Shown here: positions 1 through 11,408 of the stretch, in pieces
Layout: the number at the start of each line of letters is the position of its first letter
Position numbering within the stretch: the first letter of the stretch is position 1
NCBI GenBank assembly: GCA_950097015.1
Contig: CATNEN010000039.1
Location: forward strand, 12,928,501-12,992,500
Length of the DNA: 64,000 nt
Source: Macrostomum hystrix
Lineage: Eukaryota > Platyhelminthes > Macrostomidae
Direction: 5' to 3'
Notes under the pieces: generated by a model
The model's database searches: none
What the model saw: the letters and a program-made list of their open reading frames with translations, nothing else
Told to the model about the DNA's origin: nothing
Program-made: the position numbers and the translations under genes

Positions 1-74
1 TAGTTTATTTGTCAGTCTGTTACAGAATCAGTTTTTTAGTCAGTCTGAAAACTTTTGATTTTCAATTGCTTCAG

Positions 75-359
75 CCGCCTTGTCCATCAAGCCGCTTGGT
101 TGCTTCGTCGACAAGCCGGACCGTGACCTGCCATTCCTCAGTGCTGGTCCGATTGATGTAAACAGCTGCCTTAAGCGATGCGCCGACCTCGGCTACAAGT
201 ACGCCGGCCTGCAGGTAGGCGTTCAGTGCTGGTGCGGCGACAGCTACGGCCGTTACGGCAAGGCCACTGACTCCGAGTGTTCCATTGTGTGCGCTGCCAA
301 CAGGCAGCAGCTGTGCGGAGGTCACTGGCACAGTCTTGTTTATGAGACAGGCTTCACCC
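75..359 (+). CDS. WSC domain 1 exon (cassette position A)
   Basis: Phase 1 in and out. It encodes PLGCFVDKPDRDLP through CGGHWHSLVYETG with eight cysteines. It is closest to the domains at 2538 and 5419. Confidence 0.87.
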
Positions 360-3300
360 GTGAGTCTTCTGCCTAAATGTCAGCGCAGTCCAAGAGCCCA
401 TGCATATTTGCTGAACTGATTCCATTCCAGCCTCTGAGCGAGAGAACCTCGGCTGTTACGTCGACCAGGGCGTCCGGGACATGCTGGAGATTCTCCCTGG
501 CATTGTGAGCATTGAGTTCTGCAGGCGCTACTGCTACAACCTGGGCTACAAGTACACCGGTGTGCAGTACGCCTCACACTGTTTCTGTGGCAACAAATAC
601 GGCAGATATGGTAAAGGAGAACCTTCCACCTGCAACATGGCCTGCAATGGCAAGAATACTGAAATTTGTGGCGGGCCGTGGCGCAACAATGTCTACGCCA
701 CTGGCAGGGAGGCAGGTAAGAACATATCATAACCTTATAGTTAAAATCTAGCGAGAAGTCAACAAGGCACAACCAAAAAAGTGATTCATAACGGTGAAGT
801 ATTTATCAGATGCAGTCCAAAAGCAAGTAAAACTGACAACAGTTTGTGTCGTTCTCAGACGAATTCAACCTGCTGGGCTGCTACAATGACAAAGGCGTGC
901 GCGACCTGCCGTGGCTATCGAAGGCCGGCGCCGTCACGCTTAACAACTGCCGCTTCGAGTGCGCTAGCCACGGCTTCCTATACTTCGGCGTGCAGAACGG
1001 CGACCAGTGCTGGTGCGGCAACAGCTATGGCAAGTATGGCAAGGCGGCTGACGGCGCCTGCAACCGACAGTGCATCGGCAACAATGAGCAAATCTGCGGC
1101 GGCTACTTCCTAAACAGCATCTACGCTACCAATGTACAGGCTTGTGAGTTGCGTTGCTGCTCTTTAAGTGAAGAAAGCGTCATAGTCGACTGTCAGTTTT
1201 CTCAGTTTAAACGACGTGTCGCTTTTGCGCGACACTTTCAATGGCTGCCTACAGCTGTTCTGTCCATGGACTGGGGGCTAGCACACCCACGCAAACTTTT
1301 GAATCACCTGATGGTACCCAATTCACAGCCGGGAAATCGGGGTTTGTTTCTTTCTAGAAAAGAAACAATGAAACTTGAGGAAGCAAACAACAGAACTCAA
1401 CAGACCCAATACCATGACTGCGAGATTACCACGCTTCCCTGTACCTTCACGTATCCAGCATTCAAACATTTTCAAGCGATAATGTATGAAGACATTAAAT
1501 GCATTAATGTTTCATCACTCGAGGTGACTTTTGCCCCAAAATTCATTTAGCGACATGATGTCACTATCAAATTTTAATTTCAAATTCCAGTTGAGGGCTC
1601 GGATACCGGTGAGCTCACCAATTAATCAATCCATGGTGTTATGAGTACAATTTTATTCTTTTCATACACTGTGAAGGATTACATCTTTTGGAGTATAAAA
1701 GATAGGAAAATATTTTTATTTCTGAAATTAAGCTTTGAGTACAATATCTGTGACAATTACGCAGCAATTGAATATGGCGTAATATTTTTTAATTCAAGGA
1801 TCTGACGCTCAGTCTGCTAGCGACGATAAAGGTGAGGCTAGCTGACTGTTAGTTAAACTTGAAACATTCTAAAAATGATCGCTGATATAACAATTAGCAG
1901 TATCGATTTTTCAGAGAGAGCCCTTATTCAAGGAGTGACGTCGGACACCATCGGTGAGTGATGAATCGGAAATTCGTAGTTGAATACTCGCGTTTCAACA
2001 AAATTATACGTACTCTTGTGTTAACGACGTTCCTATTTACATTTTAGGCAAACTGGTGACGATCAGCCAAATTCGTGAGTTAAATTAGACAAAAATAAAA
2101 GCCCGTGTACTATTGTATTTTACACCACACAGCAAACACCGGCTTCGTTAATCTACTCGGAACAGAGATGCGCACATACGGCTGCTACAAGGACAGCGGT
2201 GAGCGCGACCTGCCGCAGTTGGTCTTCACCGGAACTCTCAGTGTGCACTACTGCCGATGGACCTGTCGGCAGCTCCGCTACCGCTTCTTCGGCCTTCAGT
2301 CCATCAGCCAGTGCTTCTGCGGCAACAGCTTCGGCCAGTACGGCCAGGGGGCGGACTCCAACTGTCAGTTCAAGTGTGGCGCCAATCCCGACCAGATCTG
2401 TGGTGGCGTCTGGTACAACAGCCTCTACGCCAGCGGCATCTCCGTGGAGGGTGAGATATACGACCCGCTCAATTAAACACTTTTTACTGATATTTTTGTC
2501 CAATTTCTGACGCAAATATATGACAATCGAACGGCAGAAGCCGAGATGAAGCCCCTTGGTTGCTATGTGGATAAGCCAGACCGCGACCTGCCACTGCTTG
2601 GAACCCACTGCCCCATCATCAGCATCAACACCTGCGTGACCACCTGCGCCGATCTTGGCTACAAGTACGCCGGAGCCCAGGCCGGTGCCTGGTGCTACTG
2701 TGGTAACACCTACGGACGTTACGGCAAGGCCGAGGACTCAAACTGCTACACTCGCTGCCACGCTAACCGAAGACAGATGTGCGGCGGTGGCTGGCATCAG
2801 CACATCTACGAGACGAAAGCTGACAGTAGGTTGCATATAATGCTGCAATCTATCATCTAAAATGCTATAATATAATGCCTTTCATTGTACCTTTCATCTT
2901 CAGCCACGAACCCTGAAAGCCTCGGCTGCTACAAGGATCAGGGCGTCCACGACCTCGTCGAGATGGCCCTGTCGGGTGTGGTCAGCATTAACTACTGCCG
3001 GAAGCTGTGCCGCAACCTGGGCTACCGCTACGCTGGTTTACAGTACTCCATGCAGTGCTGGTGCGGCAACAAGTATGGTCGCTATGGCATGGCCGATGCT
3101 GCCAACTGCAACATGAAGTGCACTGGCCATCACGAGCAGATCTGCGGCGGCGTGTGGCACAACAACATCTACGAGAGCGGCAAACCTGCCTGTGAGTTTT
3201 TAGTTTACTTTTCATGTTAGTCATAATCTGCAAATGTTCGTTCGCTCAGGATCCCAGATCATAGATTTCTGAGATCATCTTTGTACATCGTTTTTGCCTA

Positions 3301-6300
3301 GAAAAACGCATGTAGCCGCAGAATATTAAGCCTTCCGCCTAAGGCTACAGACATTCAACATTTAAAAGGTCGGAATTCGACCCTTTGTCAGCGTCTGACT
3401 TTAATTGACGAGTATATGAACGGAATGCATTACGCACTTCTGTTGCTACTTGTGGGTAGTGGATTTAAATTATTTCTGACTCAATACCAACACCAACTCA
3501 GTCTACTTCAAGAGCATGGGCTGCTATAACGACAAGGTGGTTCGCGACCTGCCTTTCCTGGCCAAGATCGGCCTGGTGAACCTCAACAACTGTCGTCAGT
3601 CCTGCTGGCGCTACGGCTTCAAGTACTTCGGTGTGCAGAACGGCGACCTCTGCTTCTGCGGCGACAGCTACAACAAGTACGGCAGGGTCGATGATGTTCG
3701 CTGTCAGAAGCGCTGCCTTGGCAACAATGCCCAGGTTTGCGGAGACCTGTGGCTCAACAACATCTACGAGACTGGACTCGGAGGAAGTGAGTCAATTTTC
3801 CCAGTCTCCAAGTGCTTCTCCACTGCTTCACTTATAATAAGCATTTTCACAGTCAGTATCAACAACCAATATTTCAAGGCGACGAAAGCGACTACGCAAG
3901 AGAAACTGAGGAAAACAAGTCGCAAGAGAAGACTCAGCCAGATGAGACATCCACAGTCATTGATGGCAACAACGAAAACGGTGAGTGGATTCGCCTCTCG
4001 ACAAAAAATATTATCTTCACCACTTAGATATTTGTTAAAGCGTGATTGTAAATACTTTTTTCAGAGCCATCCATCGACAAGGATACCGATACAGAAGTGG
4101 ATACAAGTAAACTTGATTTTTATGGCTCTCTGTTCACCTATTACTATTACCGAAAAAATCTAATTTGCATGAATTATATAAATGAGCAAACAAAGGGCAC
4201 CTGCAGCCTTCTTTTAATTAGCTTGTAGATATGTTCTCAAGAAAACAGCTAAAAGGACATCACTTCTAAGTCCGCCACGCTAACGCCTGCAGCTTGTTTT
4301 CGTCGAGATAGACTTTCTTACGCTCAGATAGATACGGGTGCACGGGGCTTCAAGCTCGAACTATTCTCAGCTCTCGTAATGCCCGACTTGAATGACTAGA
4401 TTAGGCAAAGACGTGACAAGAATAATTCAATAGAACGGCAAGCTTAATGGCTTGATCCTCAAAGGAATAACTCTTTACCTATACAAAATGGAAGTGACGG
4501 TTATGACTAAATAACAACAGCTCAAATGAGCACGGGTGCCGTCGATCGGTTTAATGGACTTTAGCATCCATCAATAAAGCCACTTTTAATGTAGATGCTA
4601 GTAGCTCGCTTAAATCGAAGTATGGTAATAAAGACGGTGAAAAGTGTTTTTTTTCTCTCTCTTCCCTACTCGCCGCTACAGCCGTCAAGTACAAGGGCTG
4701 CTTCGCCGACAAGGCTGCCGACCGAGACCTGCCCGACCTGGTGTTCACTGGCACCGCCACCATCCAGCTGTGCGTGCGCCTGTGCGCCCGCCGTCTCTAC
4801 CGCTTCGCCGGTCTGCAGTCGGGCACGCAGTGCTTCTGCGGCAACAGCTTCGGACGGCACGGAGCCGCCGACAGTAACGACAAGTGCAATGCTCGCTGCC
4901 GCGGCAATGCTCAGCAGTTCTGCGGAGGAGCTTTCTTTAACACCATCTACTCGACCGGATTTGCATGTGAGTAGTTTGTGAATATGAGAATTCTAAGCAA
5001 ATATACTTATGCAGAATTCATTCCAATAGACATACATCCCAAAAGTAAGTTTCGGTCAACAATAAGAAGCGAACAGTTTGAAGGAAAGTCTTAAAACTTT
5101 AACAGTAGTCAAAACAAGTCATAGTTTGCCAAAATGACTAACCGCGTTTGCCAGAAATGTACTTAAGAAAATGTATACTGCAGCGAAACTTATTTTTGGG
5201 ATAGCCCTCGTATGTGATTTATCAGCCCTATTGGTGCTTGATACGATAATTTATTGTGCGTAATTAGATTAACTCACATTAGTATTGCCGAAGTCATAAA
5301 CTACACAGCTTATTCATAAGCATAATTTTGTGTTTGTTGCAAGACCGATATGGTAAATAACTCGCCTGCGGTCTAGTTGACTCTGCTAGCTAGAGCAAAC
5401 TTGTCCGTTACCTTACAGGGAAATTCACAAGCAGGGGCTGCTTTGTTGACCAGGCGGCTAGGGACCTCCCGGTGCAGGGCATGAGCGGCCAGGTCAGCGT
5501 CAACCGCTGTTTCAGGCGATGCCGAGACCTCGGCTACTTCTACGCCGGTGTGCAGGCTTCGTTCCAATGCTTCTGCGGCAACCAGTACAATCGCTACGGC
5601 AAGGCCGAGGACGCCAAGTGCAACCAAAAATGCCGCGGCAATCCGACCCAGACCTGCGGTGGCGTCTGGCACAACAACATCTACAGGACCACCTTCAAGA
5701 GTAAGCACCTTCCTGTTGCGTTTTATTATTGAAAAAACTAGAATAATTGATTGGTTAAAAATAATTCGATTGATTACACCTGCCCCAATCGGGCCAGATG
5801 TACAGCCGACAGCACAGCCGTAGCTATTGCGCGGCCCATCCGAAGGCTGCGTTCAGCTGTTCAGTCCATGGACTGGGGGACGCCACACCCACCCCCAATT
5901 ACCCCAGCTAATGCTGGTACAGATTAATAGCTGGGTGAACTGATGCGATGCAGAATTAGGTGTCTTGTCAAAAGAAAACAAACTGTTCCTACGGGGTCGG
6001 AGTCGGGAATTGAACCCGCCGACCTTCAAATCGTGAGTCGACGCTCTAATCAATAGGCTTCAACCCCTATTGAAAAAACTATAGTGCTTGCATAACACAT
6101 GATATTTTCCTATCCTAATTTTCAGAAATCGCTCGCACAGCCGTTGGCTGCTTCAAAGACTCTGCCGATCGTGACCTGCCAGAGTTTGTGGAGAAGGGCC
6201 TCATGACTGTCAACCTCTGCATCAACAAATGCTCAGAACTGGGCTACAAATATGCCGGTCTGCAGGGCGGCAACACCTGCTACTGCGGCAACAGCTACGG

Positions 6301-8774
6301 TCGCTACGGCAAGGGCGAGGCAACCATCTGCACCAACATGTGCTCAGGCAACAGCAACCAGATGTGCGGCGGTGCCGAGTACAACCTCGTTTTTGAGACC
6401 GGCGTCACAGTCAGTGAGTTCCAGAGGACAGGAGAACAGTAGAGGACTCAAAAAAGCACTATTACAGTCCCTGAGACGACTGTGTCTACCGAAAAAAACT
6501 TATTATTCAGGGGAGCAATGATATCTGAAGCGAAGGCAAGGCGGTGGTAGTTGGCGAGAGGCGAGTTTCGACTCAAGCCATTCTGAGCAGTAAATTTTAG
6601 CAGATGAATAATTAAGTTCGAAGTATTCAAACTATTAACGAAAGTTGAAAGCAAGCTTTAATTTGTTACTCTAATTTTTTAAAGGAAGAATTTTGCTTGT
6701 GTGTACAGGGCAAAAGAACAGTGCACTCGGCACACGTACTGAGCGAAGCATGCCAGGCGAGACAAAAAATGAGAAGTTTAGAGACTTACGCAATACCATT
6801 CCGATTAAACTACGAGTAATATCATGATAAACGCTGGTTCCTCACATCAACGCCCACCTTGTCAACGCAAATTCAAATGTTTCAGCTGAATTCACCAGCT
6901 TGGGTTGCTTCGTGGACAAGGCCACCGTTCGCGACCTGCCCTTCCTGGCTCGCAGATCCAAGACCAACCTGAACAACTGCCAGCGCCTGTGCAGCCGCTT
7001 CGGCTTCCTGTTCTTCGGCGTGCAGAATGGCAACGAGTGCCGCTGCGGCAACTCCTATGGCAAGCATGGCAAGGCCGAGGATGCGAACACCTGCAACGCC
7101 AAATGCGACGGCGACGCTTCGCAGACATGCGGTGGAACGCTGGTGCAGAGCGTCTACTCGACGGGACTTTCTAGCGGTGAGCTAGCACTGCGGTGCTCAG
7201 GGGATATTGTCAGATGAATAATCTAGTTTTTTAAAACTACCGATATAACTGCCACTGACTGACCATTGGATTGCACATACGATGGTTATTTATCTATTTC
7301 TCATTTTGTATGTTAGTATAGCATCAAAATTCTTAAAACTCTCTTAGATTCGATCATAATCAGCGAAGGAATCAGCAGTACTGAGTCGATCACTGGCAAT
7401 TCGATTGAGATCGTCTTGGGTGATATAACAACTAGTAGCAGCTCAACTTCGAGTTCAAACCTCGCTGATGGAGGTGAGATTATTCGCGTGATTCTGTTAT
7501 ACTGTTCCGAGTTTTGACACTTCTAAAGCAAATAAAACCACTTATGCATTGTCAGGCAATACCGTCATATCATACGAGTACATTTGGACATTCATCGGAG
7601 CCGATGGTGAGTTTTACTTTTTAGCACGTTTGATATGCGTTCACTGATTTGCATAACTTCCATTTAAGCTTCTTTGAATTTCTATTGATGATTACATGCA
7701 CCCATTCACACTTGATAGTTATTATTTAAATTGCTCCATAAAGATAAAAATCTAATGATTTCGAACGAATGGTGGTCCTAAATACTGCAATAATTCACAC
7801 ACTGCAGCCCTGGATCAGCTAAGCTTCGGTTGCTTCAAGGATGCCGCAGACCGCGACTTGCCAACCTTGGCCGAGAGCTCCAGTGCAGTGACTGTCAAGC
7901 GGTGCGTAAAGCTCTGTCAGGACAAGCGGTTTAAATTTGCCGGCCTGCAGAACGGCAAGGAGTGCTGGTGCGGCCAGCAGTTCGGCAGATACGGCCCAGG
8001 ACAGGACAGCAGCTGCGACAAGAACTGCGCCGGCGACGCCACGAAGAAGTGCGGCGGCGACTGGCACAACTCGGTGTACACCACTTCTCTGGAGAGTGAG
8101 TGCTCAGGATTCGGGTTAGGGTGGAAATCGGTTGGGGGGGGTCAGTGGCAGAGCGGTCTAACGCGTTTGCCTCTCGTGCCAAGGTCCCTAAGTTCGATTC
8201 CGCGGCGAGGCCGAGTCATAGCACATGTACACACTTGTGTGAGCGTATGCCTGAGCATGGTATCTGTGTGCGTGTGTGCTCAGGAGTCAGCGAATTGGGC
8301 CGAATTGCCTCCTCGCTGGCTGCGGGTCTAGTGTCACCAAATGATGTGCCATTGCCCGCAGCCCTCCTGCAATTGTTATTATTATAGGGTGGAAATCGTC
8401 ACAAAACAATTAAATGGCAGTTAATAACGGTTGGGACTGTTTAAAACTATCAATTTAGTATTTTCTTATGCGGCTGCTTTACTGTAGACTGTAGAGTCAA
8501 TGTCAATCTTTATGTAAGGACAGTTTTAAAGTTTCGATGCATCGAACTCCACTGTTTTCTGGCGTTCAAAAAGTATAGAAATGGAACAACAAACGAAACC
8601 TAAAATACCCTAAATTGCAGATCTGCAGGGCATCTCCTACGTGGTGGCTGGACCTACTCAGGTGACTATCACCTCGTCGGAGTCTGGTAAGTGAATCAAC
8701 TAGCTGAGGTTCCCAGATTGTAATTGGCTGACGATAATGAAATTTTATTTTCAGTGGTCCAACAGAAGAAGTGA
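75..8774 (+). CDS. Secreted protein with at least twelve WSC domains (3' part of gene)
   Basis: WSC domains are eight-cysteine modules that bind carbohydrate in fungal and animal surface or secreted proteins. Exons read: 75-359, 431-715, 859-1143, 1591-1608, 1799-1831, 1915-1953, 2048-2074, 2133-2450, 2538-2825, 2904-3191, 3502-3786, 3879-3980, 4065-4106, 4682-4966, 5419-5700, 6126-6413, 6886-7176, 7348-7473, 7556-7606, 7808-8095, 8621-8686, 8755-8774. Every junction is GT-AG and phase 1, and the frame stays open to a TGA at 8772-8774. Each large exon holds one complete WSC domain (GC-[FY]-x-D, RDLP, GYKYAGLQ-like, C[WF]CGN, CGG-x-W). Small exons encode acidic or Ser/Thr-rich linkers. No membrane segment or GPI signal follows the last domain, so the product is probably secreted and lectin-like. 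The first exon here is entered from an intron, so the start codon and signal peptide lie upstream. No named orthologue is recognised. Confidence 0.88.
431..715 (+). CDS. WSC domain 2 exon (cassette position B)
   Basis: Phase 1-1 with eight cysteines. The usual RDLP is RDML here. Its LGCY-x-DQGV opening and GYKYTGVQY core pair it with the domain at 2904. Confidence 0.87.
859..1143 (+). CDS. WSC domain 3 exon (cassette position C)
   Basis: Phase 1-1. LLGCYNDKGVRDLPWL, LNNCR and FGVQNGDQCWCG are shared with the domains at 3502 and 6886. It is followed by linker microexons. Confidence 0.87.
1236..1310 (-). mobile_element. SINE family A fragment in WSC intron
   Basis: The block around gtccatggactggggg followed by acacccac matches the body of the longer copies at 5770, 20578, 44142 and 45233. 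The tRNA-like head is missing. Confidence 0.55.
1591..2074 (+). CDS. Four linker microexons of the WSC gene
   Basis: Candidate exons 1591-1608 (18 nt), 1799-1831 (33 nt), 1915-1953 (39 nt) and 2048-2074 (27 nt) each have AG before and GTGAG after. Each is a multiple of three and keeps phase 1. Together they add a short linker rich in Asp, Ser and Glu between WSC domains 3 and 4. One or more could be skipped without changing the frame. Transcript evidence is lacking. Confidence 0.65.
2133..2450 (+). CDS. WSC domain 4 exon (cassette position D)
   Basis: Phase 1-1. The longest WSC exon at 318 nt, with an N-terminal extension before YGCYKDSGERDLP. The QLVFTGTLSV segment matches the domain at 4682. 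Confidence 0.86.
2538..2825 (+). CDS. WSC domain 5 exon (cassette position A)
   Basis: Phase 1-1. KPLGCYVDKPDRDLP is nearly the same as in domain 1. All eight cysteines are present. An aromatic Tyr replaces Trp in the CYCGN core. Confidence 0.87.
2904..3191 (+). CDS. WSC domain 6 exon (cassette position B)
   Basis: Phase 1-1. The RDLP motif is degraded to HDLV, as domain 2 is degraded at the same place. Eight cysteines are retained. Confidence 0.87.
3502..3786 (+). CDS. WSC domain 7 exon (cassette position C)
   Basis: Phase 1-1. MGCYNDKVVRDLPFLAK and LNNCR mark it as the partner of domains 3 and 11. CGD replaces CGG before LWLNNIYE. Confidence 0.87.
3879..4106 (+). CDS. Two acidic linker exons of the WSC gene
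   Basis: Exons 3879-3980 (102 nt) and 4065-4106 (42 nt), both phase 1-1 with clear AG/GT borders. They encode a Glu/Asp/Gln/Thr-rich, probably disordered linker between WSC domains 7 and 8. Confidence 0.72.
4682..4966 (+). CDS. WSC domain 8 exon (cassette position D)
   Basis: Phase 1-1. GCFADKAADRDLPDLVFTGT resembles domain 4. The loop before the sixth cysteine reads ADSNDKC, slightly longer than in its relatives. Confidence 0.86.
5419..5700 (+). CDS. WSC domain 9 exon (cassette position A)
   Basis: Phase 1-1. GCFVDQAARDLP and RDLGYFYAGVQ are A-type. It starts the third four-domain cassette. Confidence 0.87.
5770..6062 (-). mobile_element. SINE family A, near full-length copy
   Basis: Read on the minus strand it opens with a tRNA-like head: an A-box-like segment near 6035-6055 and B box ggttcaattcc near 6005-6020. 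The conserved body (ccagcattagctgggg, cagtccatggactg) follows, then a gtaatca-type tail near 5770. It sits in the intron between WSC domains 9 and 10. Confidence 0.75.
6126..6413 (+). CDS. WSC domain 10 exon (cassette position B)
   Basis: Phase 1-1. GCFKDSADRDLPEFVEKG, GYKYAGLQ and GRYGKGEA resemble domain 2. Unlike domains 2 and 6, RDLP is intact. Confidence 0.87.
6886..7176 (+). CDS. WSC domain 11 exon (cassette position C)
   Basis: Phase 1-1. TVRDLPFLARRSKTNLNNC and FFGVQNGNECRCGN group it with domains 3 and 7. Arg replaces the aromatic residue in the C-x-CGN core. Confidence 0.87.
7348..7606 (+). CDS. Two linker exons of the WSC gene
   Basis: Exons 7348-7473 (126 nt, Ser/Thr-rich, likely O-glycosylated) and 7556-7606 (51 nt), both phase 1-1. 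They lie between WSC domains 11 and 12, the same cassette position as the other two linker groups. Confidence 0.72.
7808..8095 (+). CDS. WSC domain 12 exon (cassette position D)
   Basis: Phase 1-1. FGCFKDAADRDLPTLAES and RFKFAGLQNGKECWCG. It is the last WSC domain of the gene and is followed by two short tail exons, 8621-8686 and 8755-8774. Confidence 0.86.
8141..8386 (+). mobile_element. SINE family B, copy in WSC intron
   Basis: A tRNA-like head (A box tggcagagcggt, B box agttcgattcc) is followed by a body ending in gtgccattgcccgcagccc and a short ATT-rich tail. About nine substantial copies of this family occur in the window, in both orientations. Confidence 0.8.
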
Positions 8775-8992
8775 ACCGGAGTAGATTATGTGACATCCTA
8801 GTGGACTCTTCTTTGCACTTTCATTTTGGTGTCGGACAAAAAACGGATAATTTGTCAGCCTTGAAACGCGGAAAATATAATATCAATATGGAAACATAAC
8901 TTTACTGTACTCATAGAACTCTTTACTTTTTGTGTTTTTCTCGTTACAAAAAGCATGCCTACGAGCTAAAAACGTGCAGAAAGATGCAATCG

Positions 8993-9245
8993 TGGAGCTG
9001 CTAGCCTAGTGGTAATAGCAATAGACTTCTGATTGAAAGGTCAGGAGTTCAATTCTCAGCCTAAAGGAGACAAATTTGGTACTTGGGCAACATAATTGAC
9101 TCTCAAATGCTTTAGCTAACCTGTTGAAAGGGGGCCAGAATTAGCTGAGGTATAAACCCTGCTCACGGGTTAAACAGTTGTATATGCGCGGTTGCGGTTG
9201 GCTTTACATTGGCCCCACTCGAAACAAAAGTTCTAATAAAATATT
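8993..9245 (+). mobile_element. SINE-like element, family C
   Basis: The head gcctagtggtaatagca ... ggagttcaattctc has pol III A- and B-box spacing. A unique body follows, ending with an A/T-rich tail around ctaataaaatattg. Its body does not match families A or B. Confidence 0.55.
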
Positions 9246-9843
9246 GACAGTATGTATGCAAATCATCATGGCCAAAACCTGAAGTTCGCTTTTTCATCGT
9301 CTTTATACACTCTACACGATTCTACTGCGTATATTTAAATTTAGACCCGATAGTTTATTAGGATAGTACTCCATGATTTCCTGAAAATTCGCTCTTCAAT
9401 AGCAATGCCGAGCACTTGACTTGTGACAAAGTTTCTTCTCTCGGGAAGCTCGACCTGAGTCTGACATGAGATGAGGTTGTGAGCTGGGGAAGCCCCTAGC
9501 CAATAAACACTCATACTTCTCAGTTTAGTATGGATTATGAAATATAGAAACCCGAGCTTTTAACCTACTCGTACATCGGCTTCTGCGCGAGCGTATTCTA
9601 CTGGGAGAAGCTCAGGTCCGATTGCCATCCGATCCTGTACCGCTCGATGCACAGACATGAACTTAAATTGCTAAGTACAAGCTTGTATATTTAACGAAAT
9701 TGAGCAGACTCAATCTAAAGTTATCAATTTCTGAAGGTCATCGAAAGCCGTCATCAATTTAACATTATAGGACTACCAAGCCATTTTGCCGACCGTTTTT
9801 ATACCAAGGGGGAATATTTTGGCAGCGCCCGAATGCTAACAGC

Positions 9844-10260
9844 GTTGGGTGGTGACTGATTGGCTGCAGACTAAACGATGGTGTCCTGTGGTTGAGCTGC
9901 GCCTAATATTTTGGCTTCATCAATGAAATTGGAGAAATTCGCGTCAGGGTGTCCATAGTGGCCTAGTTCCTGTTGTAGCCCTTGAAGGTCCAGCAGTCCG
10001 TCTAGATAGACCGCCGAAGACGGAGATGATGCAGGCACATTCGGGTGACACAAGCTGATAGATTTTGAGGGCCTGGCAAGGCCGCACTGAGGCGCAGTGC
10101 TAATTCGTGAATAGGGGTGGGTGTATGAAATATACTAGCGCTTATGGGAAATCAGACCTTCGGCCAGAACCATTGAATATCTCGACGGTCTAAAGAGCTG
10201 GCGACTTGATTCTTTTATTCAGAAGATGCGTAACAAAAAGTTGGCCGTGTGCTAGAAGAA
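9844..10260 (-). repeat. Dispersed repeat D, copy 1
   Basis: This block is repeated at 18965-19980, which carries an extra insertion. On the minus strand, 10053-9871 reads as the C-terminal end of a protein (PASSPSSAV ... YLDGLLDLQGLQQ ... AAQPQDTI, stop). The second copy keeps the same frame, and the two indels inside it are 3 and 6 nt. It could be a duplicated last exon, a retrocopy tail or part of an unknown transposon. Confidence 0.6.
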
Positions 10261-11194
10261 GCTGGTTTTCCTGGAGACAATTTTAGTTTGCAGTTCGAAA
10301 CATTATTATTGAAAAAGTAATTCTAAACCTAAAAGCCTCGAATTGACTACATTATCGGCGAATGAATTTGCAATTCGAATGGCAATGTGGTGGCGAATTA
10401 TTGGAGCACACGAGTCTGATAAACTCGTCCCCGACATCATTCCTAGTCCGCCCAGATCGATTAGGGGAGAGCAACGGGGCAACACCCAGATAATTGGCAT
10501 GTACTCTAGTGCTCTCCTGAGATCTTTACAAGGTCTGTCCGGCTAGCCACTAGTCTACCAGTGATTTGCCACATTTCTAATGGACTGCGCCCTCAACAGC
10601 TGAGCTAAATGCAATCTTATTATCGCAACAGAACCCTATTCTCTATGCAGCTCTCATCTTACGGATTTCATCCCTTTTCCATCACGTCGCTCTTTTAGGC
10701 CTATAGCCCGATACAAGGTTCAGTTTGTGAAGAGCTAGCCCCATTAACCCATGCGAATATTTTACTATTGACTGATGTGCAACAATGCATCTGCATCAAG
10801 GAACTGACGGCCTTGTTATTCGGCCAGCTAATGACTTGAAGTAGCTGCTGGTATTCTTGCAACAGAGATCATCTTAGACCATTAAAATACACGTCGACAC
10901 TATAGCCACTGCTATTGCTCTGTTGTTCAGTCGATAAACTTGGGTGCGCCACTGCACCTTCGAATTGCAGCTAATGCTAAGAATCTATTTTACCACGGTT
11001 TCTTTTGGGAGAGATTCGATCTAACGAACTTGTCAGTCAGAAAATTGTAATTTTTTTAATCATGACCATTACAGCGCTATAGCATTAATCATTGGGTGTC
11101 AATGTTATTACCATACATTACATAATACCGCGATATCGATCGCTAAGAATTGCTATGCACTTTAAACTATGGTTTTTAGTCTACTTTCTTCCTG

Positions 11195-11408
11195 GGAGTC
11201 ATACCTGGGGGTCATACGTGGGTCATACTTAGGAGTCACACTTAGGTCATACTTGGGAGTCACACTTGGGTCATACTCGGGAGTCACACTTGGGTCATAC
11301 TTGGGAGTCACACTTGGGTCATACTTGGGAGTCACACTTGGGTCATACTCGGGAGTCACATTTGGGTCATACTCGGGAGTCACACTTGGGTCATACCTGG
11401 GAGTCACA
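11195..11408. repeat. 24-bp minisatellite
   Basis: About nine copies of a unit made of gggagtcacacttggg plus tcatactt. The unit length is a multiple of three, so long open frames arise on both strands (minus strand YDPSVTPK repeats). These are not evidence of a gene. Confidence 0.85.

Noticed and set aside
5015-5044. A 30-nt AG/GT-bounded candidate microexon after WSC domain 8
   Set aside because: Length and borders fit, but joined to the phase-1 end of exon 4682-4966 it creates an immediate TAA stop. The clean read-through from 4966 to 5419 is preferred.
8143-8215. tRNA-like sequence with A and B boxes
   Set aside because: It is the head of a multi-copy SINE with a conserved non-tRNA body and ATT tail, not a functional tRNA gene. 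The same applies to the other tRNA-like heads here.
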